The notes: a model not told the origin generated them from the letters alone. Shown: positions 1 through 7,964, counted from the first letter of the stretch. The stretch: 52,753 nucleotides of DNA from Oscillospiraceae bacterium (GCA_015064085.1 SVSX01000007.1:1-52753), one strand, 5' to 3'. Translations and numbers: made by a program.

Positions 1-364
1 GTGCTGTGCTCACGAGAAATTACTCTCGATTTTTGATGAGGGCTGCGAAGATTTCTTCGTGTGTCACAAACTTTGGAACTGTGAGGCAAAAGCACAGGCA
101 TACAAGAAGCTTGGTAAAAAAGATGAATGTTTGCAGGAATTGAAAACATTTGCATCGTTGACAAAACATTTAAATCAAAATGCAAAAGCTGAAGACTATC
201 AAATCAGTTTGAGAAATCCTCTGTATTTTTCAACGATAGATGATTTGAGTACGCAAGAAGAATTTATGACAACGATATATTTTGAGAAGCTGTTACCCAG
301 ATACGATAGTTTTTTTGATAATGATGAGGAATATTTGAATTTTAAAAACAGTCTTATCAAATAA
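1..364 (+). CDS. 3' fragment of a protein of unknown function, possibly a TPR-type regulator
   Basis: The frame is open from the first bases of the window to a TAA at 362-364, so this is the C-terminal part (about 120 residues) of a longer protein. The visible part is helix-rich and charged, with a segment (AQAYKKLGKKDECLQEL) that reads like a TPR helix pair. That resembles the C-terminal halves of XRE-type regulators with TPR domains in Clostridia, but the DNA-binding end is outside the window, so this is a guess. It is clearly AT-richer than the genes to its right, which may indicate a different origin. A terminator hairpin follows directly. Confidence 0.6.
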   Translation, partial: CCAHEKLLSIFDEGCEDFFVCHKLWNCEAKAQAYKKLGKKDECLQELKTFASLTKHLNQNAKAEDYQISLRNPLYFSTIDDLSTQEEFMTTIYFEKLLPRYDSFFDNDEEYLNFKNSLIK

Positions 365-369
365 AATTT

Positions 370-398
370 GCCCCGCCTTATGCGGGGCTTTGCTTTTG
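370..398 (+). terminator. Rho-independent terminator after the 5' partial gene
   Basis: A 7-bp GC stem (GCCCCGC at 370-376, GCGGGGC at 382-388) is followed by a T-rich stretch. It starts 5 bases after the stop codon of the partial gene. Confidence 0.85.
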
Positions 399-706
399 TG
401 CCCACAAAAGCAGTGCTTGTCAGGAAAAACAGACAGGCTTTCGGGGCGCATAAACCAAAGGCTCACTCCGGGAGGGAGCTCCCGACGAAGTCGGGTGAGG
501 GAGAGCGCGTTACGATCGAATTAGTACAAATTCAAAGTTGCGCGGGCTCCTTCCGTCACGCTACGCAGCGAACCCCCAAAACTCATTTCATTCGCTTCGG
601 GGAACCCCTGCCGCGTGCCACCTTCCTCCCGGAGGAAGGCTATGTTGCCGCCCGATAGTACAACGAAAAGGTGTAATACACTATACCTTGCAGGGCAAGG
701 CGTGTG

Positions 707-741
707 AAAAGGAGTACGAACAAATCGTCCGTACTCCTTTT
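707..741. terminator. Probable bidirectional terminator
   Basis: A perfect 12-bp stem (AAAAGGAGTACG at 707-718, complement at 730-741) runs into TTTTGTTTTTT on the + strand and has A residues on the left, so it could also stop minus-strand transcripts coming from galM. Confidence 0.7.
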
Positions 742-772
742 GTTTTTTCGGCAGGTAAAACCTGCTTTATGG

Positions 773-800
773 AAGGCACCCCTTAAGTGCCTTTTTGTTT
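773..800 (+). terminator. Short terminator-like hairpin
   Basis: AAGGCAC (773-779) pairs with GTGCCTT (788-794) and is followed by TTTGTTTT. It lies just past the galM stop codon, in the orientation that would stop + strand transcription before it enters the minus-strand operon. Confidence 0.55.
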
Positions 801-806
801 TAGATT

Positions 807-1868
807 TCATCTCACCGAAAATTTATATATTGTGGTGTAGTCGTAGACCTCTCTCGCATCAAGCACACAGCTTGTGAAGTTCGGGTGATTTATACTGTCG
901 GGCATATGCTGTGTCTCAAGACAAACAAAGCTCTTTGGGGTCTGTCTGAAGCCGCATTTCATAGGATACTTTTCGTTGTTCAAAAAGTTTGCCGTATAGA
1001 ACTGTACGCAAGGCTGATCGGTATAGACCGACATCACTCTGCCGCTCTTGGGGTCGTAAAGCTCTGCTCTTTTCTCGATCTTACCCGTCTCACCGCCTCG
1101 GAAATTCAAGCAGTGGTCGTAACCGCCCGCGTATTTCAGCGCGGTGTCGTCACAGAAAATATCTCTTCCTATCGTCTTTGGCTTTCTGAAATCAAAGGGT
1201 GTTCCCTCAACGCTCTTAAGCTCTCCCGTGGGAATAAGCGTATCGTCGGTAGGAAGATAGCTATCGGCATCGAGGAAAAGCTCGTGGTCGAGAACATTTC
1301 CGTCCGCGCAGCCCGAAAGGTTAAAATAGGAATGATTTGTAAGGTTTATTACCGTTTTCTTATCCGTTGTTGCCTTGTAATTTATCGAAAGACCGTTATC
1401 CTCGGTGAGCTTATAGGTAACCTTGACGGTAAGCGTACCCGGATATCCCTCCTCGCCGTCGGGTGAGGTATAGCTGAGCATCAGCTCCGGCTCGTCGCCG
1501 TCGATCTCACGCGCCTCCCATATCTTCGAGTCAAATCCCTCAAGACCTCCGTGGAGGTGGTTCTTGCCGTTATTTACAGCCAAGGTGTAATCCTTTCCAT
1601 CAAGGCTGAACCTTCCGTCGCAGATCCTGTTGCCCACTCTTCCGATAAGAGCGCCCTGATATCCGTCTCCGCCCACGTATGACGCAAGTGAGTCGTAGCC
1701 TCCGATAACGTCGGTAAAGCAGCCGTTTCTGTCGGCAGTCCTGATCTCGAGTATCGTTCCGCCGTAGCTCATTATCTTTACCTTCATACCGTTTTTGTTG
1801 CGAAGCGTATAGGAATATACCTCTCTGCCGTCCGCGAGAATTCCGAAAAGCTTTTTCTTTATGCTCAT
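807..1868 (-). CDS. galM: Aldose 1-epimerase (galactose mutarotase)
   Basis: A 353-residue protein of the GalM family, which interconverts alpha and beta anomers of galactose or glucose in the cytoplasm as the entry step of the Leloir pathway. The family signatures are visible: NHLHGG near residue 100 and NHSYFNLSG near residue 180, the segments that carry the conserved active-site histidines; the catalytic glutamate should lie in the C-terminal third. Length is normal for the family. It is the last gene of a three-gene minus-strand operon, 12 bases after galE, and the pairing with galE supports the assignment. Confidence 0.93.
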   Translation of the reverse strand: MSIKKKLFGILADGREVYSYTLRNKNGMKVKIMSYGGTILEIRTADRNGCFTDVIGGYDSLASYVGGDGYQGALIGRVGNRICDGRFSLDGKDYTLAVNNGKNHLHGGLEGFDSKIWEAREIDGDEPELMLSYTSPDGEEGYPGTLTVKVTYKLTEDNGLSINYKATTDKKTVINLTNHSYFNLSGCADGNVLDHELFLDADSYLPTDDTLIPTGELKSVEGTPFDFRKPKTIGRDIFCDDTALKYAGGYDHCLNFRGGETGKIEKRAELYDPKSGRVMSVYTDQPCVQFYTANFLNNEKYPMKCGFRQTPKSFVCLETQHMPDSINHPNFTSCVLDAREVYDYTTIYKFSVR

Positions 1869-1880
1869 ATTTTTCTCCTG

Positions 1881-2894
1881 TTATTCACCGTATCCGTCAG
1901 GATTTTTCGACTGCCATCTGAAGGAATCTCTGCACATATCCTCGATATCCTTCTCTGCCCTCCAGCCGAGAAGCTCATACGCTTTTGTAGGATCAGCATA
2001 GCACTCGCCCACGTCGCCAAGGCGTCTTTCCATTATCTTATAGTTAATGGTAGCCCCCGTTGCCTTCTCGTACGCGGCAACGATATCAAGCACAGAGTAT
2101 CCCTTACCCGTTCCGATATTGAAATACTCAATGCCCTTTCTGGTTTCAGCTCTCTTTATAGCGCAAAGGTGCGCCTTAGCAAGGTCGACCACGTGGATAT
2201 AATCGCGAACGCCCGTACCGTCGTGGGTATCGTAATCGTTTCCGAAGATCCTGAGATAGGGGTGCTTTCCCGTAGCCACCTGAGCAACGTATGGAAGCAG
2301 GTTATTGGGAATTCCCTTTGGGTCTTCTCCTATAAGTCCGCTCTCGTGAGCCCCGATGGGGTTAAAGTATCTGAGAATTGAAACGCTCCACTCATTATCG
2401 GACTCATAAAGATCCTTAAGCACTCGCTCTATCATCAGCTTTGTCTCACCGTAGGGGTTTGTGGTGGATAGAGGAAAGTCCTCTGTTATCGGCACACTCT
2501 TCGGCTTACCGTAAACGGTCGCCGATGAGCTGAAGACTATCTTCTTCGCGCGGTATTTTGAGAGAAGCTCACAGAGGTTAAACGTTCCCGTGAGATTATT
2601 GTGATAGTATTTAAGCGGCATTTCGCAGGATTCACCAACCGCCTTAAGACCCGCGAAATGAATACAGCTGTCTATCTCGTTTTTGGAAAAGACCTTCTCA
2701 AGAGCATCCTTGTCCAGAAGATCGACATTATAGTGCTTGAAGTCCTTGCCCGTTATCTTCTTAACTCTTTCAAGGGCCACAGGGTTACTGTTGCAAAAAT
2801 TATCAACGCAAACGACCTCTCTGCCCTCATTCAAAAATTCTACCATAGCGTGAGTTCCTATATAGCCCGCGCCACCCGTTATCAATATTGCCAT
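1881..2894 (-). CDS. galE: UDP-glucose 4-epimerase
   Basis: A 337-residue NAD-dependent SDR-family epimerase converting UDP-galactose to UDP-glucose (and often the GlcNAc/GalNAc pair). The N-terminal MAILITGGAGYIG carries the GxxGxxG NAD site. The catalytic pair appears as SSSATVYG followed by YGETK (YxxxK). The long form with a start at 2930 is unlikely: the ATG at 2894 begins the conserved Rossmann strand and has AAGGAGAG upstream. It lies 10 bases after the nucleotidyltransferase gene and 12 before galM, so the three genes form one unit for UDP-hexose supply. Confidence 0.95.
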   Translation of the reverse strand: MAILITGGAGYIGTHAMVEFLNEGREVVCVDNFCNSNPVALERVKKITGKDFKHYNVDLLDKDALEKVFSKNEIDSCIHFAGLKAVGESCEMPLKYYHNNLTGTFNLCELLSKYRAKKIVFSSSATVYGKPKSVPITEDFPLSTTNPYGETKLMIERVLKDLYESDNEWSVSILRYFNPIGAHESGLIGEDPKGIPNNLLPYVAQVATGKHPYLRIFGNDYDTHDGTGVRDYIHVVDLAKAHLCAIKRAETRKGIEYFNIGTGKGYSVLDIVAAYEKATGATINYKIMERRLGDVGECYADPTKAYELLGWRAEKDIEDMCRDSFRWQSKNPDGYGE

Positions 2895-2904
2895 ATTCCT
2901 CTCC

Positions 2905-3795
2905 TTAGTCCTCGTATACTCCGCTGTCAATAAGCTTTTTAATACTTGCCTTTACCTTTTCCTTGTCAGCGGCGTATGTAACTCCGTACCAGGAATCCTC
3001 GGAGCGATATACCCGTACATCACATTTTCCCTCTGCCATAAGCTCGGTGACCGCAAAAGGAAGATAATATTCACACTTCATCATATCGTCGTGAGGCTCT
3101 GAGAGGAATTTTTTAAATCCCGCCATAACGCCGTCGAAGATATCGGGGGTAAATCCCCAACAGTTCATAGACACGGTAGCGTCAAGAGGAATTATATACT
3201 CTCCGCTCGCCTCGACCGACCGTGCGCTGTCGCCGTATCTTTCTATCTTCGTTCTCTCGTTTACCTCAAGGAGCTTTCCTGCCTCGTCCGAAAGGCAGAC
3301 ACCTCTCGAAACAGTACCGTTCTCAGTAAGGGTATTTTCGAGAACGTATCCGACCATACAGTAGTCGCCCTTTTTGCGTGTGCATTTGGCATTGAAATGC
3401 TCCGCAAGGAGACGGTATGCGCTCGCGCCGTAAAAATCATCGGCGTTTATCACCGCAAACGGCTCGTTTATGATATTTCTTGCAGCCAGAAGTGCGTGAG
3501 CAGTTCCCCAGGGCTTTGTGCGTCCCTCGGGGATCTTCGCTCCCGCGGGGAGATCGTCAAGCTTCTGGAAGGCGTACTCCACCTTTATCTTATCCTCAAA
3601 TCTTTTTCCGACAGTCTCTCTGAAATCCTTGAGATTTTCTTCCTTAATGACAAAAACGACCTTATCAAATCCGCTTTTGATAGCGTCGGCAACAGAAAAA
3701 TCAATAATGAATTTTCCACTATCGGTTATAGGGTCGATCTGCTTCAGACCGCCGTATCTTGATCCCATTCCTGCCGCAAGAATACACAAAGTCAT
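2905..3795 (-). CDS. Sugar-1-phosphate nucleotidyltransferase (GT-A fold)
   Basis: A 296-residue protein of the nucleoside-diphosphate-sugar pyrophosphorylase superfamily. The N-terminal ILAAGMGSRYGGLKQ is the nucleotide-binding glycine-rich loop with the activating Arg and Lys, and INADDFYG carries the metal-binding Asp. It probably makes a UDP- or dTDP-hexose from NTP and sugar 1-phosphate. Its place as first gene of an operon with galE and galM suggests UDP-glucose or UDP-galactose, but it is not close enough to classical GalU for me to name it. A good ribosome site (TGGAGG) precedes the ATG. Confidence 0.85.
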   Translation of the reverse strand: MTLCILAAGMGSRYGGLKQIDPITDSGKFIIDFSVADAIKSGFDKVVFVIKEENLKDFRETVGKRFEDKIKVEYAFQKLDDLPAGAKIPEGRTKPWGTAHALLAARNIINEPFAVINADDFYGASAYRLLAEHFNAKCTRKKGDYCMVGYVLENTLTENGTVSRGVCLSDEAGKLLEVNERTKIERYGDSARSVEASGEYIIPLDATVSMNCWGFTPDIFDGVMAGFKKFLSEPHDDMMKCEYYLPFAVTELMAEGKCDVRVYRSEDSWYGVTYAADKEKVKASIKKLIDSGVYED

Positions 3796-3830
3796 AAAAA
3801 ATCCTCCAACACTAAATTTCTTGAAATTAC

Positions 3831-3870
3831 ATTATACACCTATTGTATCACAAATGAAAGTGCAAAACAA
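3831..3870 (-). promoter_or_regulatory. Probable promoter region of the galE-galM operon
   Basis: On the minus strand there are two overlapping options: TTGTTT-17-TACAAT (35 box at 3865-3870, 10 box at 3842-3847) and a TATAAT at 3831-3836 with a poor 35 box. Which is used cannot be decided from sequence. Confidence 0.45.
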
Positions 3871-3922
3871 ATTATTAACAATTTGTTTACAAAAATATTT
3901 TTTATAAATATATAAAAGCCTA

Positions 3923-3951
3923 TTGACAACTATATATGGGTGTGATATAAT
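3923..3951 (+). promoter_or_regulatory. Consensus sigma-A promoter for the Crp/Fnr gene
   Basis: TTGACA at 3923-3928, a 17-base spacer and TATAAT at 3946-3951: a perfect housekeeping promoter. The predicted start lies inside the palindrome that follows, which suggests repression at the promoter. Confidence 0.85.
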
Positions 3952-3956
3952 CAAAC

Positions 3957-3972
3957 TGTCTCAAATGAGACA
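3957..3972. promoter_or_regulatory. Palindromic operator at the transcription start
   Basis: TGTCTCA-AA-TGAGACA is a perfect 7-2-7 inverted repeat beginning 5 bases after the 10 box. Size and symmetry suit a Crp/Fnr-type dimer, and position over the start site suggests that the regulator encoded just downstream represses its own transcription. The link is inferred from position only. Confidence 0.6.
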
Positions 3973-3987
3973 CTTTGGAGGTGTAAC

Positions 3988-4692
3988 GTGGAGCTTAATG
4001 AAATATATACCGAAATAAAGCAAAACGCTATTTTTGAACACTCGGACGATACAAGCATAAGAACACATATCACCGAAAAAGACCTCTGCGTGGTAGATTA
4101 TTCTCCCGGTGAGGAGATATGTGCTCACGGAAGCTGTCAGGTATCCCCCGCGATCCTTCTTCGTGGGACGGCTTATATCAGCTCCTCGGACGACCCAAAA
4201 AGTCTGCTTCTCAAGACTGCCGCCGCGGGTTCAGTCTTTGGAATAGCGACACTCTATGCCTCCTGCGACCAATTTCCGACGAGAATATCAGCAAAAACTC
4301 ATTGCCGCGTAGTCTTTATATGTGCTGATGCGCTTCGCCGCTTCATCGAAAACGACAAAGAAGCGACCGTAAGCTTTCTGCGTATAATGGGAGACAAGAT
4401 CGTCTATCTTAACAAGAAGATATCTATCCTCACCGCGGGCAGTGCCGAGCGGAAGCTCTCGCTTTTCCTCTATGAAAACGAAACCGACGGAGTCTACAGG
4501 ATAAGGTCCTCGGCAAGTGCTCTTGCGGATATGCTCGGTATCGGACGCGCTTCTCTTTACAGAGCCCTTGAAAGGCTCGAGCTCGACGGCTTTATAAAGA
4601 GAGACGAAAAGTCAATAACTCTCCTCTCGGGAGATGCAATGATCGAAAAATATTTCGGCTCTGTGGGAATTTCCCACAAGCAAAATATATAA
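3988..4692 (+). CDS. Crp/Fnr-family transcriptional regulator
   Basis: A 234-residue protein with an N-terminal cyclic-nucleotide-binding-type beta barrel (about residues 20-130), a long dimerisation helix and a C-terminal winged helix (about 160-220) whose recognition segment reads SALADMLGIGRASLYRALERL. Start is a GTG at 3988 with GGAGGT at 3977-3982. No N-terminal cysteine cluster as in Fnr is seen, so oxygen sensing by an iron-sulfur cluster is unlikely; the effector is unknown. It has a perfect promoter with an operator over the start site, and the ABC transporter genes follow 30 bases downstream, so it probably controls ligand uptake as well as itself. Confidence 0.88.
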   Translation: MELNEIYTEIKQNAIFEHSDDTSIRTHITEKDLCVVDYSPGEEICAHGSCQVSPAILLRGTAYISSSDDPKSLLLKTAAAGSVFGIATLYASCDQFPTRISAKTHCRVVFICADALRRFIENDKEATVSFLRIMGDKIVYLNKKISILTAGSAERKLSLFLYENETDGVYRIRSSASALADMLGIGRASLYRALERLELDGFIKRDEKSITLLSGDAMIEKYFGSVGISHKQNI

Positions 4693-4722
4693 TAAAAACC
4701 AATCAAGAAAGGACAGAAAAAA

Positions 4723-5709
4723 ATGAAAAAAACACTAACAAAACTTATCCTTGTGGTCCTGACCCTCGCAATGATCGTCATGCCCCTCGCCTCCTGCCAG
4801 AAAAAGCCCGATACATCTCTTGAGATGAAGATATATCTGCTTAACGGAACTACCGCTCTCGGCGCTTCAAAGCTTATCGTTGACGCAAAGAACGGAAGCA
4901 CTGAAATGAACTACAAGATCGAGACCTTCGCCGCTGCCGATGCGATCACAGGCGCTATCGTTTCGGGCGAATGCGCGATCGCAGCCCTTCCCACCAATGC
5001 CGCCGCTAACCTTTACAAAAAGAGCGAGGGCAAGATCCAGCTTCTCGCCATCAACACTCTCGGAGTTCTCTATCTCCTTGACAACGGTGAGAATGTAACC
5101 GATTTCAACTCCCTCAAGGGAAAGACCATCTACCTTCCCGGCGCAGGATCTAACCCCGAGTATATCACAGCCGCTCTTATCAAGGCTAACGGACTCACTG
5201 AAAGTGACGTAACTCTCGACACGACGACCTACCCCTCTCCCGACGCTCTTGCAACGGCAGTCACAACGGGAGCTGCTAAGCTTGCGGTACTTCCCGAGCC
5301 CAAGGTGACCGTCGTTCAGTCCGCAAATTCCGCCGTCAAAACGGCTATGAACTTCACCACGGAGTGGGAAAAGATCTACGGTGAAAACACCCTTGCTCAG
5401 GGCTGCCTTGTTGTCAACAAGGCATTTGCCGAGGCTCACCCTGCTGAGGTTAGCAAATTCCTCGACGATTACAAGGCATCGGTCGAGTTCATCAAGGCGG
5501 GCAGCGACGAGGCGATAACCGCCATCGTTGACGCGGGTATCCTCCCCAAAGCCCCTGTCGCAAAGAAGGCTCTTCCCAACTGCAACATCTGCTTTATTGA
5601 GGGCAAGGCAATGAAGGATGCTATTTCGGTATTCTACACCAAGCTCTATGAGTCCAACAACAAGTCGATCGCCGCTATTCCCGACGACGGCTTCTACTAC
5701 GCAAGATAA
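4723..5709 (+). CDS. ABC transporter substrate-binding lipoprotein (NitT/TauT type)
   Basis: A 328-residue extracytoplasmic binding protein. Residues 1-24 form a lipoprotein signal peptide ending in the lipobox LASC with Cys25 as the anchor. The rest has the two-lobed NMT1/SsuA-like plan, with segments such as YLPGAGSNPEYITAALI and a late GCLVVNKAFAEAHP. Relatives bind sulfonates, nitrate, pyrimidine precursors or riboflavin-like compounds; ligand specificity cannot be read here. It is followed by its permease and ATPase. Confidence 0.85.
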   Translation: MKKTLTKLILVVLTLAMIVMPLASCQKKPDTSLEMKIYLLNGTTALGASKLIVDAKNGSTEMNYKIETFAAADAITGAIVSGECAIAALPTNAAANLYKKSEGKIQLLAINTLGVLYLLDNGENVTDFNSLKGKTIYLPGAGSNPEYITAALIKANGLTESDVTLDTTTYPSPDALATAVTTGAAKLAVLPEPKVTVVQSANSAVKTAMNFTTEWEKIYGENTLAQGCLVVNKAFAEAHPAEVSKFLDDYKASVEFIKAGSDEAITAIVDAGILPKAPVAKKALPNCNICFIEGKAMKDAISVFYTKLYESNNKSIAAIPDDGFYYAR

Positions 5710-5753
5710 ATCAGCCTGAAATGTGGTCGCCCACACCGCCGAAAGGAGAAAAA

Positions 5754-6542
5754 ATGAACGGAAAGAAAATCCTTAAGATCATATCCGTACCGCTCTCACT
5801 TCTCTTCTGGATCGCGGTGTGGGCAATTATTTCCCTCAGAGTCAGCAATGAATTTCTGCTCCCCAGCCCAAAGGATACGCTGACCGCGCTCTTTGCTATG
5901 GTTCGCGAGTCGGAATTCTGGATCATAACGGCAAGCTCTCTTCTGAGAATTCTTTTCGGAATAGTCATTGCCGCCATTCTCGGAGTGATCCTCGGAGTTA
6001 TAACCGCAAGGCTCGAAATGCTCGACTCGCTGTTCTCACCCCTTATGACTCTCGTCAAGGCAACCCCTATAGCTTCGTTTATAGTCCTTGCGCTTCTCTG
6101 GATAGACCGAAACACGCTCCCCGTATTCATCACGGTGCTGATCGTTCTGCCGATAGTCCACTCCAACATTTCCTCGGGAATACGCTCGGTGAAAAAGGAG
6201 CTGCTCCAGGTAGCAAAGGTATACCGCTTCAGTCCTTCAAAAAAGCTTTTGAAGATATATGTCCCCTCGGTCCTTCCCTTCTTTCTCGCCGCTTGTCGAG
6301 CCTCGCTCGGTATGGCGTGGAAGGCGGGTATTGCCGCCGAGGTGCTCTGCACACCCAAGGACGCGATCGGCACACAGATATATTTTTCGAAGACCTATCT
6401 CGAGACACCCGACCTCTTTGCCTGGACGCTGATAGTGATAATCCTCAGCGTTGTCATCGAGAAGCTGCTTCTGCTCGGCATCACGTCGGTAATAAAGAGG
6501 CTGCACGTGTCAGGAAAGGAGGACGGAAATGCTGAGGCTTGA
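5754..6542 (+). CDS. ABC transporter permease (NitT/TauT type)
   Basis: A 262-residue inner-membrane permease with about six hydrophobic segments and the BPD_transp_1 coupling region near residues 160-190, where ELLQVAKVYRFSPSKKLLKIYVP resembles the EAA loop that contacts the ATPase. The start at 5754 is preferred over 5721 because GAAAGGAG stands 5 bases before it and the protein then begins with a short basic stretch and a membrane helix. The 3' end overlaps the ATPase gene by 14 bases, implying coupled translation. Confidence 0.86.
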   Translation: MNGKKILKIISVPLSLLFWIAVWAIISLRVSNEFLLPSPKDTLTALFAMVRESEFWIITASSLLRILFGIVIAAILGVILGVITARLEMLDSLFSPLMTLVKATPIASFIVLALLWIDRNTLPVFITVLIVLPIVHSNISSGIRSVKKELLQVAKVYRFSPSKKLLKIYVPSVLPFFLAACRASLGMAWKAGIAAEVLCTPKDAIGTQIYFSKTYLETPDLFAWTLIVIILSVVIEKLLLLGITSVIKRLHVSGKEDGNAEA

Positions 6543-7137
6543 AAACGCGACGGTAAAATACCAAAAGAAAACGGTAATAAGCTCACTCACCCACGTCTTT
6601 ACGGAAGGTAAGGTCACGGCGATCGTCGGTGAGTCGGGAATCGGAAAGACCACACTCGTAAATCTTCTCGCGGGTCTCATACGCCCCGATTTTGGAAAGG
6701 TGGTCTGCGACAAGGAAAGGATAGCGTACGTCTTTCAAGAGCCCCGTCTTTTTGAATGGATGACGGCAATAGAAAACCTGCGTGTGGTCAGCGACAACGA
6801 AAAAGCCGAGAATGCTCTGTCTCTTATGGGGCTCTCGGAGTCGGCTGACAAATACCCCTCCGAGCTTTCGGGCGGTATGAAGCAGAGAGTCTCTATAGCC
6901 CGTGCTTTAGCTTACGACGCCGATATAATATTCCTCGATGAGCCCTTTAAAGGACTCGACCCCGAAATGCGCCGCGAGATATCCGACAAGCTCTTCTCTC
7001 TATCTAAGGGAAAGACGGTTATTATGATAACCCACGACGAGCAGGATCTGAGATACGCCGACGAGGTTCTGAGACTTGGCTCAAACGCCGAGGGAGCTTC
7101 GGTTCTGGTAAAAAGTAACACAGCTGAAACTGAATAG
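6529..7137 (+). CDS. ABC transporter ATP-binding protein
   Basis: A 202-residue ATPase subunit of the same importer. Walker A is GESGIGKTT (about residues 34-42), the signature is LSGGMKQR and Walker B is IIFLDEP, followed by the D-loop and the switch histidine in ITHDEQD. It is short for the family (usually 240-260), with a compact C-terminal end after the switch region. It overlaps the permease gene and closes the Crp-SBP-permease-ATPase unit; the hairpin at 7155-7190 then ends the transcript. Confidence 0.9.
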   Translation: MLRLENATVKYQKKTVISSLTHVFTEGKVTAIVGESGIGKTTLVNLLAGLIRPDFGKVVCDKERIAYVFQEPRLFEWMTAIENLRVVSDNEKAENALSLMGLSESADKYPSELSGGMKQRVSIARALAYDADIIFLDEPFKGLDPEMRREISDKLFSLSKGKTVIMITHDEQDLRYADEVLRLGSNAEGASVLVKSNTAETE

Positions 7138-7154
7138 CATTGGCGAAAAAAAGC

Positions 7155-7190
7155 AATACTCCCGATATAAAGCTATCGGGAGTATTTTTT
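7155..7190 (+). terminator. Strong hairpin with T-run, abutting the sigG start codon
   Basis: A perfect 13-bp stem (7155-7167 with 7174-7186, loop TAAAGC) ends in a T-run to 7190, and the sigG ATG begins at 7191. It looks like the terminator of the ABC transporter operon. Because it directly touches the start codon, it also occupies the place of the ribosome binding site and may limit sigG expression. Confidence 0.8.
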
Positions 7191-7964
7191 ATGTATTATA
7201 ATAAAGTTGAAATATGCGGAGTCAACACGTCAAAGCTGAAAGTGTTGACCGACAGTGAAAAAAAGGCGCTTCTCGAACGTGTAAAAAAGGGTGACACCGA
7301 AGCGAGAAATGAGCTGATATACGGAAATCTCAGGCTGGTTTTAAGCATCATTCAGCGTTTTACGGGCAGAAAGGAAAATCTTGACGACCTGTTTCAGGTC
7401 GGGTGTATCGGACTTGTTAAGGCGGTGGATAACTTCAACACCGACCTTGACGTGAAATTTTCGACCTATGCCGTTCCGATGATAATCGGTGAGATCCGCC
7501 GTTATCTTCGGGACAACAACGCCATAAGAATAAGCCGCTCGGTACGCGACCTTGCTTACAGGGCGCTCAGCGCCCGTGAGGAGCTTGTTCACGCGAATGA
7601 AAGAGAGCCTACTGTCGATGAAATAGCCGCAAAAATAGGTGAAAAGAAGGAAGCCGTTCTCAGAGCAATGGAGGCGATAGTCGAGCCGATCTCACTTTAT
7701 GAGCCCGTTTACAGCGAAAACGGAGACTCTCTTTATGTTATGGACCAGCTCAGCGACTCAAACAGCTCGGACGAGATCTGGCTCGAAAATATAGTTCTGC
7801 GCGAGGCAATGAAGAAGCTTACCGAAAGAGAGCGCAAGATCATAAATATGCGCTATTATCAGAACAAGACCCAAATGGAGATCGCCGACGAGATAGGCAT
7901 CTCCCAGGCTCAGGTCTCAAGACTCGAGAAGGGCGCTCTTGAGCATATGAAAAAGCAGATATAA
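7191..7964 (+). CDS. sigG: RNA polymerase sporulation sigma factor, sigma-G
   Basis: A 257-residue sigma-70 family protein. The N-terminus KVEICGVNTSKL is the characteristic opening of sigma-G. Region 2 includes DDLFQVGCIGLVKAVDNF and KFSTYAVPMIIGEIRRYLRD; region 4 ends with QMEIADEIGISQAQVSRLEK. It directs late forespore transcription. The start at 7191 fits the family N-terminus, but no Shine-Dalgarno sequence is present because the terminator hairpin lies directly upstream. A longer TTG start at 7140 would read through the hairpin. Clostridial sigG usually follows sigE in the same direction; here it points towards sigE with rpmE in between. Confidence 0.93.
   Translation: MYYNKVEICGVNTSKLKVLTDSEKKALLERVKKGDTEARNELIYGNLRLVLSIIQRFTGRKENLDDLFQVGCIGLVKAVDNFNTDLDVKFSTYAVPMIIGEIRRYLRDNNAIRISRSVRDLAYRALSAREELVHANEREPTVDEIAAKIGEKKEAVLRAMEAIVEPISLYEPVYSENGDSLYVMDQLSDSNSSDEIWLENIVLREAMKKLTERERKIINMRYYQNKTQMEIADEIGISQAQVSRLEKGALEHMKKQI

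Larger units (their letters stand above)
399..806. other. Non-coding interval with several hairpins
   Basis: About 400 bases without a convincing gene. Two overlapping open frames here have no ribosome binding site and non-protein-like composition. The stretch holds several short palindromes: 469-474/479-484, 481-486/490-495 (CCCGAC-GAA-GTCGGG) and 621-628/632-639 (CCTTCCTC/GAGGAAGG). The GGAGGGAGCTC and GTGAGGGAG strings resemble GC-rich intergenic repeats I associate with gut Clostridia; this is recollection, not a match. It ends in terminators at 707-741 and 773-800. Confidence 0.5.

Noticed and set aside
368-786. Two overlapping + frames in the hairpin-rich gap
   Set aside because: No ribosome binding site, and the frames run through palindromes and a terminator.
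885-1466. 193-codon open frame on + over galM
   Set aside because: Antisense of conserved GalM motifs.
4867-5736. 289-codon open frame on the minus strand over the substrate-binding protein gene
   Set aside because: Antisense shadow of a lipoprotein gene with signal peptide and operon context; no domain or ribosome site in the shadow.
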